From the NCBI RefSeq assembly GCF_036373705.1, contig NC_089856.1:27490798-27554797 (forward strand): a DNA stretch of 64,000 bases, given 5' to 3'. Below the pieces are notes generated by a model. The model ran no database searches. It was not told the DNA's origin and saw only the letters and a list, made by a program, of their open reading frames with translations. Below are positions 1 to 12,200 of this stretch, piece after piece. This stretch comes from Amia ocellicauda (lineage: Eukaryota > Chordata > Actinopteri > Amiiformes > Amiidae). Made by a program: the position numbers and the translations under genes. How positions within the stretch are numbered: position 1 is the stretch's first letter; each line of letters starts with the position of its first letter.

Positions 1-485
1 GTTCTTTATCCAGGTATTTTCTAATTACTTAATTCATCTAATTAATTATTCCACAAAATGTTTTTCTGTGCACAAAATGTAAAAGTTGTGTTTAATTCCG
101 TGGTCGAAATGAAAACCCTCTTTCATCGAATATTGTTAATTTCGTAGCACAAAATATGTAAGTCCTTTCATGCACAGAATTATGTATGACACAAATGGCG
201 ACCATAGAAAGTGGGTTTCTGTTTCTGTGTTTCTTCTTCATTTTCTGTAGATTCTGATTTGGTAAATGCGACACTGCCCCCTATGCACGCATTACACCTG
301 CGCATGTTCACAGAGGTACACACGGCACTCACATGCACATTCTAATATTTCTCTGCAGTATTTTGTTAGTCTCTATTATCTAATCTTGCATGCAATTCTG
401 TAATTCATTGAAAGGGAGACGATCTTAATTGTCAACTGGGGTGGAAATGTTTCACTTGGGAAAATGTGAAGAAGTGACATCACAA
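1..485. other. AT-rich sequence, no gene seen
   Basis: No exon, RNA gene or named repeat could be recognised. The short open frame on the minus strand (92-274) has no family resemblance and no splice context, so it is taken as chance. Confidence 0.5.
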
Positions 486-489
486 TCAC

Positions 490-728
490 AATTAGCCCTT
501 TAGCATTTCGTATATCCAGGGTGACTTACAAAACATAAACACAGGACAAAGTGCAAAAATACAGTTCAGTACAAGGCATCAAACATTACAAATTCAGATT
601 TACATAATACAAAGCAATTCAAAGCATAACACATTTTACAAATTCCAATTTACACAAGTGAATACAATAAATGAGGTCATACATCCTGTAAAGTAAAAGC
701 TAAGTGCAGACAAGATGTTAGGTAGACC
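490..728 (-). repeat. L2-type LINE 3' end (truncated copy)
   Basis: The block starts with a degenerate form of the 'TCCAGGG(C/T)GACTTACA' word and then runs through the same AT-rich stretch seen at 6570-6780 (shared words such as CATTTTACAAATTCCAATTT). In the 6.5 kb copy this stretch lies directly downstream of a LINE reverse-transcriptase C-terminus on the minus strand, so this block is read as a 5'-truncated 3' end of the same family. It abuts the integrase fragment of the gypsy element, which therefore lost its 5' half here. Confidence 0.65.
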
Positions 729-732
729 TCTG

Positions 733-1403
733 TAGGCTGCTGGGGATAAAGTCCATCAGGACCTCAATCTACCATCCCCAGATAGACGGCTTAGTGGAGC
801 GCTTTAATAAAACACTAAAGAACATGATCTGTAAGTTTGTGAGCACAGACGCTCGGGACTGGGACAGGTTATTGCCGCCCCTTATTGTTCCCTGTATGCG
901 AGGTGCCCCAGGCATCCACCGGCTTCTCTCCCTTCGAGCTGCTGTATGGGAGGCGGCCGAGGGGCATCCTCGGTTTAATAAAGGAGGACTGGGAGGCGAC
1001 CGCCCCCTCCCGGACCTCTATGGTACAGCACATCCTGGACCTGAGAGATCGGCTATCGGCACTGGGGAAACTCGCACAGTCGAATCTCTTACAGGCCCAT
1101 GAGCGACAACAGCGCTTGTACAACAGGGGAGCCCGGTTACGATCATTCACCCCGGGGGACAAGGTACTGGTGTTACTCCCAACTTCAACATCTAAACTGC
1201 TGGCTAAGTGGCAGGGGCCCTTTGTGATCACACGCCACTTACGGGATGTTGATTATGAGGTGTGTCGCCCGGACCATCAGAGGGAAAAGCAGATCTATCA
1301 TCTCAACATGCTGAAGAAGTGGCGAGAGGAGGAAGCATTGTGTGCTTCTAGTTCCTCCCACAATAAAGAGTCTGAAGCCGCTGTTTCTGAGGTTCGCCTT
1401 TGA
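733..1403 (+). pseudogene. Ty3/gypsy integrase C-terminal half (frameshifted)
   Basis: This codes for the end of the integrase catalytic core and the C-terminal domain of an LTR retrotransposon. About 733-884 reads through the 'YHPQIDGLVERFNKTLK' block, which contains the catalytic glutamate region (HPQxDGxxERxN). A frameshift near 880-890 then moves the reading to the frame of 885-1403, with the FELLYGRRPRG motif and the C-terminal 'F.PGDKVLVLLP' and 'KWQGPF' motifs that belong to the GPY/F-type module of gypsy integrases. The N-terminal zinc finger and the first two catalytic Asp residues are missing. It lies upstream of the reverse transcriptase, the reverse of the usual gypsy order. Gag and protease are absent. 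It is dead because of truncation and the frameshift. Confidence 0.85.
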
Positions 1404-1459
1404 ACCCAATTTAACAAACACCCAGAAAAAGCTGGTTAGCTCTTTGTTGCGCCGCTTCC

Positions 1460-2855
1460 AGTATGTCTTTTCTCACTGACACGAGCTCACACCTCTCATT
1501 GAACACCACATCCACACGGCACCGGACACCTGCGTGCGTGTGAAATCCTATCGTACCCCCTACTATAAAAGGCAGGCTGTCAATGAAGAAGTGCAGAAGA
1601 TGTTGGAGCTGGGAGTCATTGAGAAGTCACAGTCAGAGTGGTGAAGCCCTATTGTTTTGGTCCCTAAGCCTGACGGCAGCACTAGATTCTGCGTTGATTA
1701 TAGCGATTATAGGTGTCTGGGTTTGATGCCTATCCGATGCCCCGTGTGGACGAGTTGCTGGAGCGGCTGGGCGCTGCTCACTTTTTCACGACACTGGACT
1801 TAACCAAGGGATACTGGCAGATCCCCCTCAGTCCAGGGCCCCGAGAGAAAACCGCTTTCTCCACTCCTCGAGGTTTGTACCAATTCCGCACTATGCCTTT
1901 CGGGCTGCACGGGGCCCCGGCCACTTTCCAACGGCTGATGGACTGTGTGCTCCGACCCCACCAACAATATGCCTCTGCGTACTTGGATGATGTGGTGATT
2001 TTCAGTAAAGACTGGAATAGCCACCTAGTCCAGGTCGCAGCTGTGCTCCGGTCCCTTCAGCAGGCGGGGCTCACGGCAAACCCGGGCAAGTGCGCAGTTG
2101 GGAGGAGGGAGACCAAGTATCTGGGGTACCTCTTAGGAGGGGGGCAGGTACGGCCAGTCATTGACAAGGTGACCGCTATCGCCTCCTGTCCACCTCCTAA
2201 GTTGAAAAAGGAAGTTCTGCAGTTTTTGGGATTTGCTGGGTATTATCGCTGGTTTCTGCTGGACTTTGCCACCCTGGCATACCCCCTGACCGAACTGACA
2301 CGAAAAGGTGCTCCAGATACGGTCCAGTGGACAGTGCAGTGCCAGGTGGCTTTCCAGGCGATTAAGGACTGCCTCTGCCAACATCCTGTCTTGAAATGCC
2401 CTGATTTTTCTCTTCCGTTTATCTTGCAGACTGACGGCTCGGAAGTTGGAGTGGGCTCGGTCCTGTCCCAGAGTGTTGGGGGTCAGGAACACCCGATCAT
2501 CTATTTGAGCAAAAAACTATCGCCCCAGGAGTGTAAGTATAGCACCATCGAGAAGGAGTGTCTCGCCATCAAGTGGGCTGTGGAGACACTCCGCTACTAC
2601 CTCCTGGGGCGCCCCTTCACCCTGGAGATGGACCACGCCCCCCTGCAGTGGCTGCACTGCATGAAGGACTCGAATCACCGCATCACGCGGTGGTATCTCG
2701 CCCTGCAGGACTTCAACTTCCGAGTGCGTCACCGCCCCGGCCCCCAGCACCTCAACGCTGACTTCCTCTCCCGTCCTTTTTCCTCCCCTTCCCTTGTCCC
2801 ATCCTCTTCTTCCTCCCTTTTCTCTAGGACCGCCTATCGGGTGGTCCTTTTCTAG
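1460..2855 (+). pseudogene. Ty3/gypsy reverse transcriptase-RNase H
   Basis: This is the polymerase and RNase H part of the same element. The N-terminal part (about 1530-1712) has 'VIEKSQSEW' and 'LVPKPDGSTRFCVDY' but contains a stop codon (near 1642) and a frameshift near 1705. From 1713 the frame stays open for 380 codons. It has LDLTKGYWQI, the 'PFGLHGAPATFQRLM' block, the catalytic box YLDD (codons 1980-1991), 'LGFAGYYRWF' of the thumb and connection, then RNase H with LQTDGSE, the 'STIEKECLAIKWA' block, the HAPLQW segment and a final 'NADFLSRP'. The frame ends at TAG, directly followed by a purine-rich tract and the LTR. It looks recently inactivated, because a long frame remains open. 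Confidence 0.92.
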
Positions 2856-2866
2856 AGGGGGCGCGC

Positions 2867-3160
2867 TGATTGGGTGCTCATTGGCTGCAAGCCTTGTTGT
2901 CGCCTGGAGGCAATGAGCACCGAAGCGATTGTGACATCAGCAGCAGCTGTGCTTCATCTATTTATTCTCTCTCTCGTCTCCCTAGTAGGAGAAGGTTGTC
3001 CGGAGAATAAAGGACAGAAGTCCAGTCGACACAGCTGCCCTGAACTCCCATTTGTGTTTTGTTGCATCAAGAAGACGATTTGTGTTTTCCCGAACCCTAA
3101 CTAAAACCCTGATAACGTCGGCAACCCAAAGACTCCCTCTATTTTTGCCCGGCATTCACA
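2867..3160 (+). repeat. Probable 3' LTR of the gypsy element
   Basis: A purine tract (AGAGGGGG, 2855-2862) follows the pol stop and is a plausible polypurine tract. The LTR is placed from TG (2867) to CA (3160). It contains a TATA-like stretch near 2957 and a polyadenylation signal AATAAA at 3006-3011. The borders are inferred because no 5' LTR partner is in the window. Confidence 0.6.
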
Positions 3161-3846
3161 GAAAGACTTGGAAATCTTGCAGGATTGTGGCTCTCTGGGA
3201 CCAGGGTTAGCCACCCCTGCTCTAGACCCTCGTAAGCCTTGCCCTTCTTTGAGGGCTATGTGGTCATTGTCCAGTCCACTTGAAACTGGCCAGCATCTGC
3301 TCCTGCGACTTCCAGGCAGGCAGGCGCAATGTATGCAACAGCGGGGGTGGACCAGAAGGGCCTGGGATCCTTTCCACCTATAGGAGACTCAGTGACCAGA
3401 CTGTTAAAGGCTAATGCTTTGTTAGGCAAATAAACCCTTTGTCCTAACAAACAGTGCAGGACCACGAACACTATGCTCAAAAAAGCATACTCGGTCGAGA
3501 CTTCAGCAGTCTGAGCAGCCAACGCACAGGCCATCCTAATCCTCTACATGGGACACCTGGCGGGACGAATGAGGGAGTGACACAAGAGACATGAGAGACA
3601 TAAGAGAGTTCAGGCTGCTCATGTCCCATACACCTGAGGAGAAAGGACGCTGTCCAAGTAAAGATTGCAGCATCGCAACCAAATGTAGTGACTAGTGCTC
3701 TCACTTTAACATTATTTTGTTTACAATTCTATACATTTTGCTTTCGATTGTTTTATTTTTGATGGAATATCAATTTTTTCTCAACTTTATTTTAATATAT
3801 TTATTATATATTTTTTTATTTTTAATTCGTTACTTATGGTGCTAAT
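3161..3846. other. Intergenic, repeat fragments only
   Basis: About 3186-3230 resembles the 'ACCAGGGTTAGCCACCCCTG' edge seen in fish hAT-type elements. The rest has no recognisable gene. Around 3720-3840 it becomes strongly AT-rich. Confidence 0.4.
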
Positions 3847-4649
3847 TTGAGCCCATACATTTTCTACACAGACTGTAGGCATTACAAAAGCAGCCACAAG
3901 GAGGCCTTCACATATGTGCAAGAAAAGGATGCTCTCAGCCCTCTGCAAATCCAGAACAGTGCATCATGCACTGATCATTTCAGAGAGCTGAGGAAGATGA
4001 GTGCACTGATCTCAAGGAGAGTGGAGAGGCGTTGGTGAATGTGTTTGTTGAGACCCGGCTGCCGATCAGCCTCTGTGAACAGCTGTCATTTCAAGACTTT
4101 TGCGTTGCATTAGCACCTAAGTTCAAAGTGCAGCGATCTACATGGATCAGCAGTCTACTCTGCAGTCATGCGGTGAGGGCACAGGCAATGGCCAAGGCTG
4201 CAGTGCAGACTGCCTGCAAGGTCACTATGTTTGTGGACAGGTGGGTCCAGAAGGGGCAGGCAGCAGCCGTTCTGGGCATCTCTGCCTGCTTCTACAATCC
4301 GTCTGCAAAGCAGGTGCAAAACGTCCTGCTCCACATATTATCACAGCTCAGTGCATCATCTGGGAAGGAACAAGTGGTCCAATATGAGCTTTCAACGTAC
4401 ATGCTGGAAGTAAAGCAAAATCGGATCTTTACTGGGTCCTCTTTGGAGTTCTGGCAAAGCACAGAGTCTATTTACTCGAACCTCACACCTGTCGCCCAAG
4501 ACCTCATTGTCGCTCTGGCATCACAAACATTTACAGACCGCATCCTTTCCCTAAGTATTCAGGTCTCTTCTGTACTCGGGAATGGTACGCTGGAGTTGTT
4601 CAAGCAACGTATGTTGCTGAACTTAAATCAAGAAATATTGCATCATTAA
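3847..4649 (+). pseudogene. hAT (ZBED-like) transposase remnant
   Basis: The frame 4032-4649 (205 codons) carries two separated parts of a hAT-superfamily transposase. Residues about 60-100 have the block that begins the RNase H-like fold ('MFVDRWVQKGQAAAVLGIS', where the D followed by W fits the first catalytic Asp). Residues about 140-185 have the C-terminal dimerisation region ('FWQSTESIYSNLTPVAQDL'). In full-length hAT proteins several hundred residues separate these parts, so the copy is internally deleted. The BED zinc finger is not seen. The upstream frame 3847-4038 may belong to the same element but has no clear motif. Confidence 0.7.
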
Positions 4650-4855
4650 ATCCACCTCTAATCTGTATCAACAGGTCCACTACACTGCATTATTGTATTG
4701 TTAGACAGGTATTTTTTTTCATGATCATGCCCAGATTAATGAATCAGTGTTTTTTAAAAAGAAGAAGATGGGCAGCAGAGGGCAGTGTAGGCATATCGCA
4801 TCAAGTTAATGTGTTCAGGTCAAGTTCAGGAAAATATCAGTCCATGCTTGTGAGC

Positions 4856-5165
4856 AGGGGCGGACTGGGACCGAAAACAGCCCTAGACTTTTACCCACAA
4901 AGGGGAGGGGGGGAGGTGCTGGCGAAGTGGGGTTCGGGAGGGGGGGGTGGGATGTTACCGACTAAGTGATGTCCGGGTTGGGGGAGGGTGCGGGCGAGCA
5001 TGTCCATGGGGGGTGGGGGGTGTTAAAGTACAGTCCGGAAGGGGAATTGGTGCTGCCGGCCCAGTACTATCCATTGAGTGGGCCTGCCCACAGATATAAC
5101 AAAAAAAAAAGAAAAGAAAAACAGCCCACTGGATGACCGGCCCACTGGGAATTGTCACTGTGCTC
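4856..5165. mobile_element. Possible hAT-type non-autonomous remnant
   Basis: The left part has CAGGGGCGGACTGGGACC and the right part has GGCCCACTGGG, edges typical of a common fish hAT-type element. The interior is G-rich without a frame. The termini do not match well enough here to fix borders. Confidence 0.35.
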
Positions 5166-5289
5166 CAGATGGCCTGTCCACTACTACTTGAAAATAATTA
5201 TTCAGTATTCATTGGAGAGCATCTAACATCTATAACTGATACACAGATTTAATATTAACCTAAAGGCCTGGCCCCTGAATGGGTTCACT

Positions 5290-6060
5290 TGATAGTCTGG
5301 GGTCTGTCAGACATGGTAGTAGCCACTATTCAGTGTGCGAGAGCTCCCTCTATGAGTTCTCAGTATTCCTACCACAGGCGAACATTTCCCACCTGGTGCC
5401 AAGACGGGGGTCATGACCCAGTTAATTGCCCCATCTGGGTCCATTTCTTGTCAATAGGCCTATTGACATCCTCCTCCCTTCTCTTCGGAGGAAGAGAGTC
5501 AGCTTCACCTGCTCTGCCCTGTTTGGGCCCTCAGATGCTATTTGGAACGCACTCTGACAGTCGGCGACCAACTGTTTGTTGTCCAATGGAGCACGGACAC
5601 AGGTGCTTTCAAAACAGTTCCTCTTGCATTGGATTGTGGACACTATTACCATGGCCTACGAGTCCACTAGGACCCTGGTGCCTGGACACCTGAGGGCCCA
5701 ACTTGAGGTGTTGCCACATCGTGGACCCTTTTCCAGGGTGCTTCCTTGGCAGACATTTGTATGGCTGCAGTTTGGGCTTTGCTGCTTACATTTGTCCGGT
5801 TATACAGATTGGATGTGATGGGACTGGTCCCTTCCAAACTAGTGCTGGCTTCAGTCAAGCTCCAGTAGCCTATGGGTTCTGGCTCCAGATCTCTATTCCC
5901 AGTTAGCACATCCTGGATGGAGCTATTTTGGACCATGTTTCCCTTACTTCCTTCCCTTCTAGCACCCACGTGAGCTGCTCCTGGACTTGATGACTGCCAT
6001 GTTGATGTGTTCCCAGGGTCTGTCCAGCGGCCTTCAGGTACATTGAGGCCACACTGTATA
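5290..6060 (+). pseudogene. DIRS-type tyrosine recombinase remnant
   Basis: Read in pieces from different frames, 5530-5830 resembles the C-terminal half of the tyrosine recombinase of DIRS-like retrotransposons. The pieces are a 'LRCYLERTLTVGDQLFV' block, a 'LLHWIVDTITMAYES' block in another frame, then 'LADICMAAVWALLLTFVRLY' followed by RLDV. The Tyr in the final 'RLYRLDV' fits the nucleophile. The Arg-x-x-His motif upstream is degraded (LRAQ). Several stops and frameshifts make it non-functional. The reverse transcriptase of the element is not in the window. A related inverted-repeat block lies at 7569-7888. Confidence 0.6.
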
Positions 6061-6535
6061 TAGTTTATTAATTATTGCATTGTGTTGTGGTGGTGCATGC
6101 GTCTTGCCTGTACCAATCTGTATGTATATACTATATATCCTGTTGTTTGAATCCTGTGTCCCCTCCATTATTTGCTGCGACAAAGAAGAGTCGTTACAAT
6201 ACTATGTATAAGACAGCAGTATTATGGCCTGTCCTAGTGCTGCTAAGTAGACTGGAGAGCCACTGCCGCTGTTTCCAGCAGATGGCACTCTAACTGCCGT
6301 TGCCCTGCATTAACTATGCTAACCGGCAACTGCTCCTGTGTTACACGAGAGGTGCATGAGCTGGCTCCTTCACCCTGCGGTGTATATAGTTAGTTTGCAC
6401 GACATTGTAAAATATAACAGCACAGTGGAGCTGTCTGCTCTGTACTGTTCAGTTCAGGATGCTCCTGTGCTGTGCATGAATGTTCCTGCTGCCAAGCTGT
6501 ATATATTGTTGTGTTCAGCTTGGTTACTCTAGTTA
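6061..6535. other. Probable DIRS 3' non-coding sequence
   Basis: No frame of interest. It follows the recombinase remnant without a visible border and ends where the L2 LINE tail begins (an ATT repeat at 6536-6562). Its assignment to the DIRS element is inference. Confidence 0.35.
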
Positions 6536-7140
6536 TTATTATTATTTTATTATTATTATTATTTCTTGGCAGACGCCCTTATCCAGGGCGACTTACAACA
6601 TAAGTGCAAAAATACAGAGAAGTACAAGGCATCAATCATTACAAATTCAACTTAGCTAAAACATAGCAATTCAAAATAATACATTTTACAAATTCCAATT
6701 TACAATTTACACAAGTACAGTAAGAGACTTCCTACGTCCTGGACGGTGAAAGCTAAGTGCTGTCAAGATGTAAGGTTACAGACGAGGGCTACGGGAAAGG
6801 GAGCAAGGAGGAAAACAATCAAGAACGCGAGGAGCATAATAAGCTGAAGTGCTATCTAGCAGGGATAGAGGACTAATATTACAAGTGCTGTCAGAAGAGA
6901 TGCGTCTTGAGTAAGCGCCGGAATGAGGTCAAGGACTCTGCTGTTTTGACTTCGGTGGGCAGGTCGTTCCACCACTTAGGTGCCAGGGATGAGAAGGAGC
7001 GGGCTCTGGAGGAAGGAGAGTGGAGAGGAGGCAGAGTTAGCCTTCTGGCACTGGAGGAGCGCAGTGGTCTGGAGGGGATGTATGGAGAGACGAGTGACTG
7101 AAGGTAGCTTGGTGCAGTGTGGTCAAGACAGCGGTAGGTG
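6536..7140 (-). mobile_element. L2-like LINE, 5'-truncated (RT C-terminus and 3' UTR)
   Basis: On the minus strand 7134 to 6891 codes for the C-terminal end of an L2/CR1-clade reverse transcriptase: 'TYRCLDHTAPSYLQSLVSPY' followed by 'FSSLAPKWWNDLPTEVK' and 'SLTSFRRLLKTHLF' before the stop. About 330 bp of 3' UTR follow. It ends in TGTAAGTCGCCCTGGATAAG-GGCGTCTGCC and then a short tandem (ATT/AAT) tail, the usual L2 end. The same 3' end recurs at 490-728, 47683-47745 and 52108-52190, and also forms the tail of the SINE at 27241-27425. Confidence 0.85.
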
Positions 7141-7560
7141 AGGGTCAAAGTTATGTTATAGTTATGACTAGCCAGTTGTGTAGTATGTTGTTTTTCAGTG
7201 GGTCTGTGGCCTGCAGGAGCAGGGGTCAACTGCCAAGATGTTGTGTGGAGAGCACAAGAGTTGTACTATTGCCCTGCGCTGTATATTGTGCAAGTAGATT
7301 GTGGCCTCACAGTAGAGCAGTCAGCCTTGCTATTGTGTAAGCGGAGGTCATAAGAGTTGACCGCTTTGTATATGCTGGTTGTAGACTGGTTGTAGAGTGT
7401 GACTGCGGTCCTCGCTCCTGGGCAGTCCAGGTGTAGGCCGGAGGGGCCTCTATGGCTCCTGTCCAGAGTTGTGTTGCCGAGGCCCACTAACGGTTGCTTC
7501 AACACAGGCTTGCTTATCAGCTAGCTGCCTCCTCTCTTGCAATGGTTTTGTTATACAGTT
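7141..7560. other. Intergenic, no gene recognised
   Basis: Sequence between the LINE fragment and the inverted-repeat block. Open frames on both strands are short and unlike any family known to me. Confidence 0.4.
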
Positions 7561-7568
7561 ACCCCTCA

Positions 7569-7888
7569 CCCTTGGGCAGTGCTTCTGACTTGAAAGATAA
7601 CGATAGGTTGGGAATGCAACCCCGGTTATCTGAAAAAGGAAATACTGCCCAAGGGTTGCAAGGTCACGTGGGAGTCCTAGCTCCCGGCAAAAGAGTAAGA
7701 TCCTGTACAGACATCACCTTTTATACAAACAGGAAATGGGAAGGGAGCTGTTTGAGTGATGTGCGCAGGGGCCAATGGCTGCTTTGATAAAGTGACATTT
7801 CGATTGTGTTCCTTTGGAAGTGCACAGAAACCCCTCCCCCTTGGGCAGTGCTTCCTTTTTCAGATAACCGGGGTTGCATTCACAACCT
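7569..7888. repeat. 51-bp inverted repeat with an extra copy of its end
   Basis: The segment 7605-7655 and the reverse complement of 7838-7888 match over about 51 bp, with the shared core AATGCAACCCCGGTTATCTG. A shorter copy of the outer part (CCCTTGGGCAGTGCTTC) also stands at 7569-7585, so the first arm is itself part of a smaller hairpin. Complementary terminal and internal repeats are a hallmark of DIRS elements, and a DIRS recombinase remnant lies 1.7 kb upstream. The link is an inference. Confidence 0.7.
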
Positions 7889-8212
7889 ATCATTATGTGT
7901 ACTGGGAAGGTCATTGTTTTTTTACGAAGTGATGTGCATTGCTTTACAGTGACAGCTCAAGGAGTCACTGTCAATTGGAATAGGCCTACTCTACTAAAAT
8001 GTTGATTTTAATGTTGATTTGCTCTCAGATCCATCTTTCTTCTACTCAGAAATATAACCATGCTCAAATATATGTCTGTAGCTTGCGGGGGGGATTTTTT
8101 TTACAAATGTTTTTTTTAACTGGCCCTAAGTTTCAGTCATTCTTTATTTCAATAAAGACACAGTAACACTGTCCTACATTAGTGACTTTCTGAAGTGGTA
8201 GAAAGAAATTAG

Positions 8213-8466
8213 GGTCACACTTTACAATAAGGTACTGGTATAACTCACAAATTAATATATTCATACTATAGGATTTAAACAACAATACATAATGAGTTCT
8301 AGTGTTGAGCACATGAACCCTAACCCTAAAACCTAACCCTAACCATGTTATACATGTGATTAACATAAGAACTCAGAAGAAGTGCATGACATATTCATGT
8401 GTTTATCCTGTGGTATTCATATATTAATTAATGAGTTATACCGGGTACTTATTGTAAAGTGTGATC
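8213..8466. mobile_element. MITE, copy 1 (TIR GGTCACACTTTACAATAAGG)
   Basis: The ends are inverted repeats of about 35 bp; the left end begins GGTCACACTTTACAATAAGG and the right end is its near-complement. The interior holds a degenerate run of CCCTAA units (about 8317-8345). A second copy with the same order of internal words lies at 34172-34422. No transposase is present. Confidence 0.75.
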
Positions 8467-9250
8467 AAAATGGGTAATTATTTAGTTTATTAGTATTTTT
8501 GAGAACAAATAGAACACTATTCTTTTTTTTTTACATTCTTACTCACCATTTTAAGGCACTTTAAGTGATTTGTGTTCACAGTGTGGAATAGGTTTTAGCT
8601 GAAGTCTTTTTAAACATTTATTAAAAACTAGTCTGAGAACATTGTTTTGTTGTGCTGGGCCTTTTGTTATAATACAGAAAATCAATAGAAAAAGCCATGT
8701 TTAGATTTAACTCTTTATTTAGAGTTTAGATTTAACTCTGTATTACAACTTTTTTTCTTGTTACAATTTACATATTTAATATCTGCTTGCAGAATATCAG
8801 CAAACTCAGTGTTATATATAACAATTGTATCATTAATTATTTATGAATTCAGATAATTCACAAAAGCAACACACTATGTTGGATTCCAGAATTCCAAAAT
8901 TCTTTACAAAATTCCTGTTCATAAAACAGAATACAATTCACTTGCATGACATAAATATTAAAATAAAACTCTGCTCAATATAAATATTCATAAAATACTT
9001 CTGTAATTACATAGATGTAAATAATATATAAAAGTTTTTATCTTATATCCACAATATCAAATATAATGAGTAATTTTGTTGGGTCACATTCCACCCCACA
9101 ATAATACATTACTTAAACGTAGAAAATAACAAATAAAATATGTCTTACATTATAAAAGAAGATCAACATTGTTTCTTGCAATTGCTAAATACATAGTATG
9201 TGACTAGAGTAACAGACAACAGTGACATGAAAAAGCTTGAATAACTGATT
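8467..9250. other. AT-rich intergenic, downstream of a chemokine gene
   Basis: This would hold the 3' UTR and flank of the minus-strand chemokine gene at 9281-10827. No other exon or repeat was recognised. Confidence 0.4.
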
Positions 9251-9280
9251 TCCTTCATTGGTGATCTTTCTGCCAGGAGT

Positions 9281-10827
<1,547 letters not shown>

Positions 10828-10911
10828 TGTATTGAGTGTTTCAGTAGAGGTTATAATTTAATTTGATAATTAGAAGTGTTGCTATGAACTTACCTAAGCT
10901 GAGGCCACATC

Positions 10912-10918
10912 TTATATA
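10912..10918 (-). promoter_or_regulatory. TATA box of gene A
   Basis: On the minus strand this reads TATATAA, 85 bp upstream of the ATG at 10827. That leaves a 5' UTR of about 50-60 bp. Confidence 0.7.
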
Positions 10919-10935
10919 GGCTTACAGTTCAGGCC

Positions 10936-10944
10936 GGAATTTCC
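10936..10944 (-). promoter_or_regulatory. NF-kB-like site upstream of gene A
   Basis: The minus strand reads GGAAATTCC, about 17 bp upstream of the TATA box. It fits the RelA/c-Rel type of kB element. A single short match is weak evidence, but chemokine promoters commonly use such sites. Confidence 0.45.
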
Positions 10945-10949
10945 ACTGC

Positions 10950-12198
10950 TTTCAAAAAAAGGTTCTCATTTTTTCGTTGTGGAGCTTCTGTGACAGAAGG
11001 CGAGTAAATGGAAATAGAATGCCCCCTAACTTCCTCCTGTAATGTTTTTCCACATGCATGTAATTGGTATTTGAACAATGAAAAAAAAAATTTTTAATTT
11101 TACTCAGGTGTTTAACAGAATCACAAGAAAGTGATCTCCACACAAATCACAGATTTATTTATATTTCATATTTTGTTTAAGAATCTTTAAGAATATTTAA
11201 TATACTGGTCCTCCCAGTGTTTTTGTTATATTTTTTACCAAGCAGGTTCAGTACTTGACTGGAACAGTAATTAATACAATACAGACTGGTGATAGCCAGC
11301 TGCTATACAATAATCAACAAATACAATACTGAAATGCATTGTTCTGAATGCATTTAATAAAGTTTTCAAATTTGAATGAAATGTTGTTGCAAAGTGACCT
11401 TTACGTCTATCTGTAAAAAATTACATTTCTTCCCACAGTACAAATACAATTATTGAGGGGTTCCAATGCAGGATTCCTATAGAATAGTTAATGTTAGCCT
11501 AAAATAAATCCCAGAACACAGTTCAATATAATCATAGTGACAAACGTGATAAATGCATAAGATAGAAAACTAACACATCACATTAATTCCAATTTACAGC
11601 ATACTCATAAGTCAGAAAGTTAACATAGTCTATTGGACCGAGAAACATTTGGGCTTCACACACCTGTCTGGTATATATTTTGACCAGTTCTTTATTTAGC
11701 ACAGCAGTTTGGATACCTAGCTGGAAATTAGTGAGATTAAAATATTTGGATAAAACAATTGTATAGCAAAAGGAAGACCTTTGGAGAAACTCAAAACCAT
11801 TGGAATTTGCTGAAACAAATATAAATTGACCTTTTTTTCTTTCAAGGGCTTCCATGGTTCCCCTTTACTATGTATTCAAACTGGTTTTAAATAAATACAT
11901 ACATAAATAAATAAATAAATAAAAAGGTCACATTCTATATCAGAACAGTAAAAATCCCTTTGCTGTAATAGTTAATCTTCCCATTGTCTAATATTTGTTT
12001 TGTATTCCTATGATTTTATACTTACATATTGGTCACTTCTTCTCCAGAGTCTCAGACAATAGATGCATGTCATAATCAGGTCTGTCAAACAGAGGTATTT
12101 AAGCACCTTATTTACAAACAGGATATTGGTTATTAAATCTTTTCACACTACACAGTGCTTTTAATTGCAATTACAGCAATGGAACCGATATATATATA
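10950..12198. other. AT-rich intergenic
   Basis: No exon was recognised. The 90-codon minus-strand frame at 11583-11855 has no known motif or splice context. Confidence 0.4.
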
Positions 12199-12200
12199 TA

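Noticed and set aside
11583-11855. 90-codon open frame on the minus strand near gene A
   Set aside because: No cysteine pattern or signal peptide of a chemokine and no family likeness.
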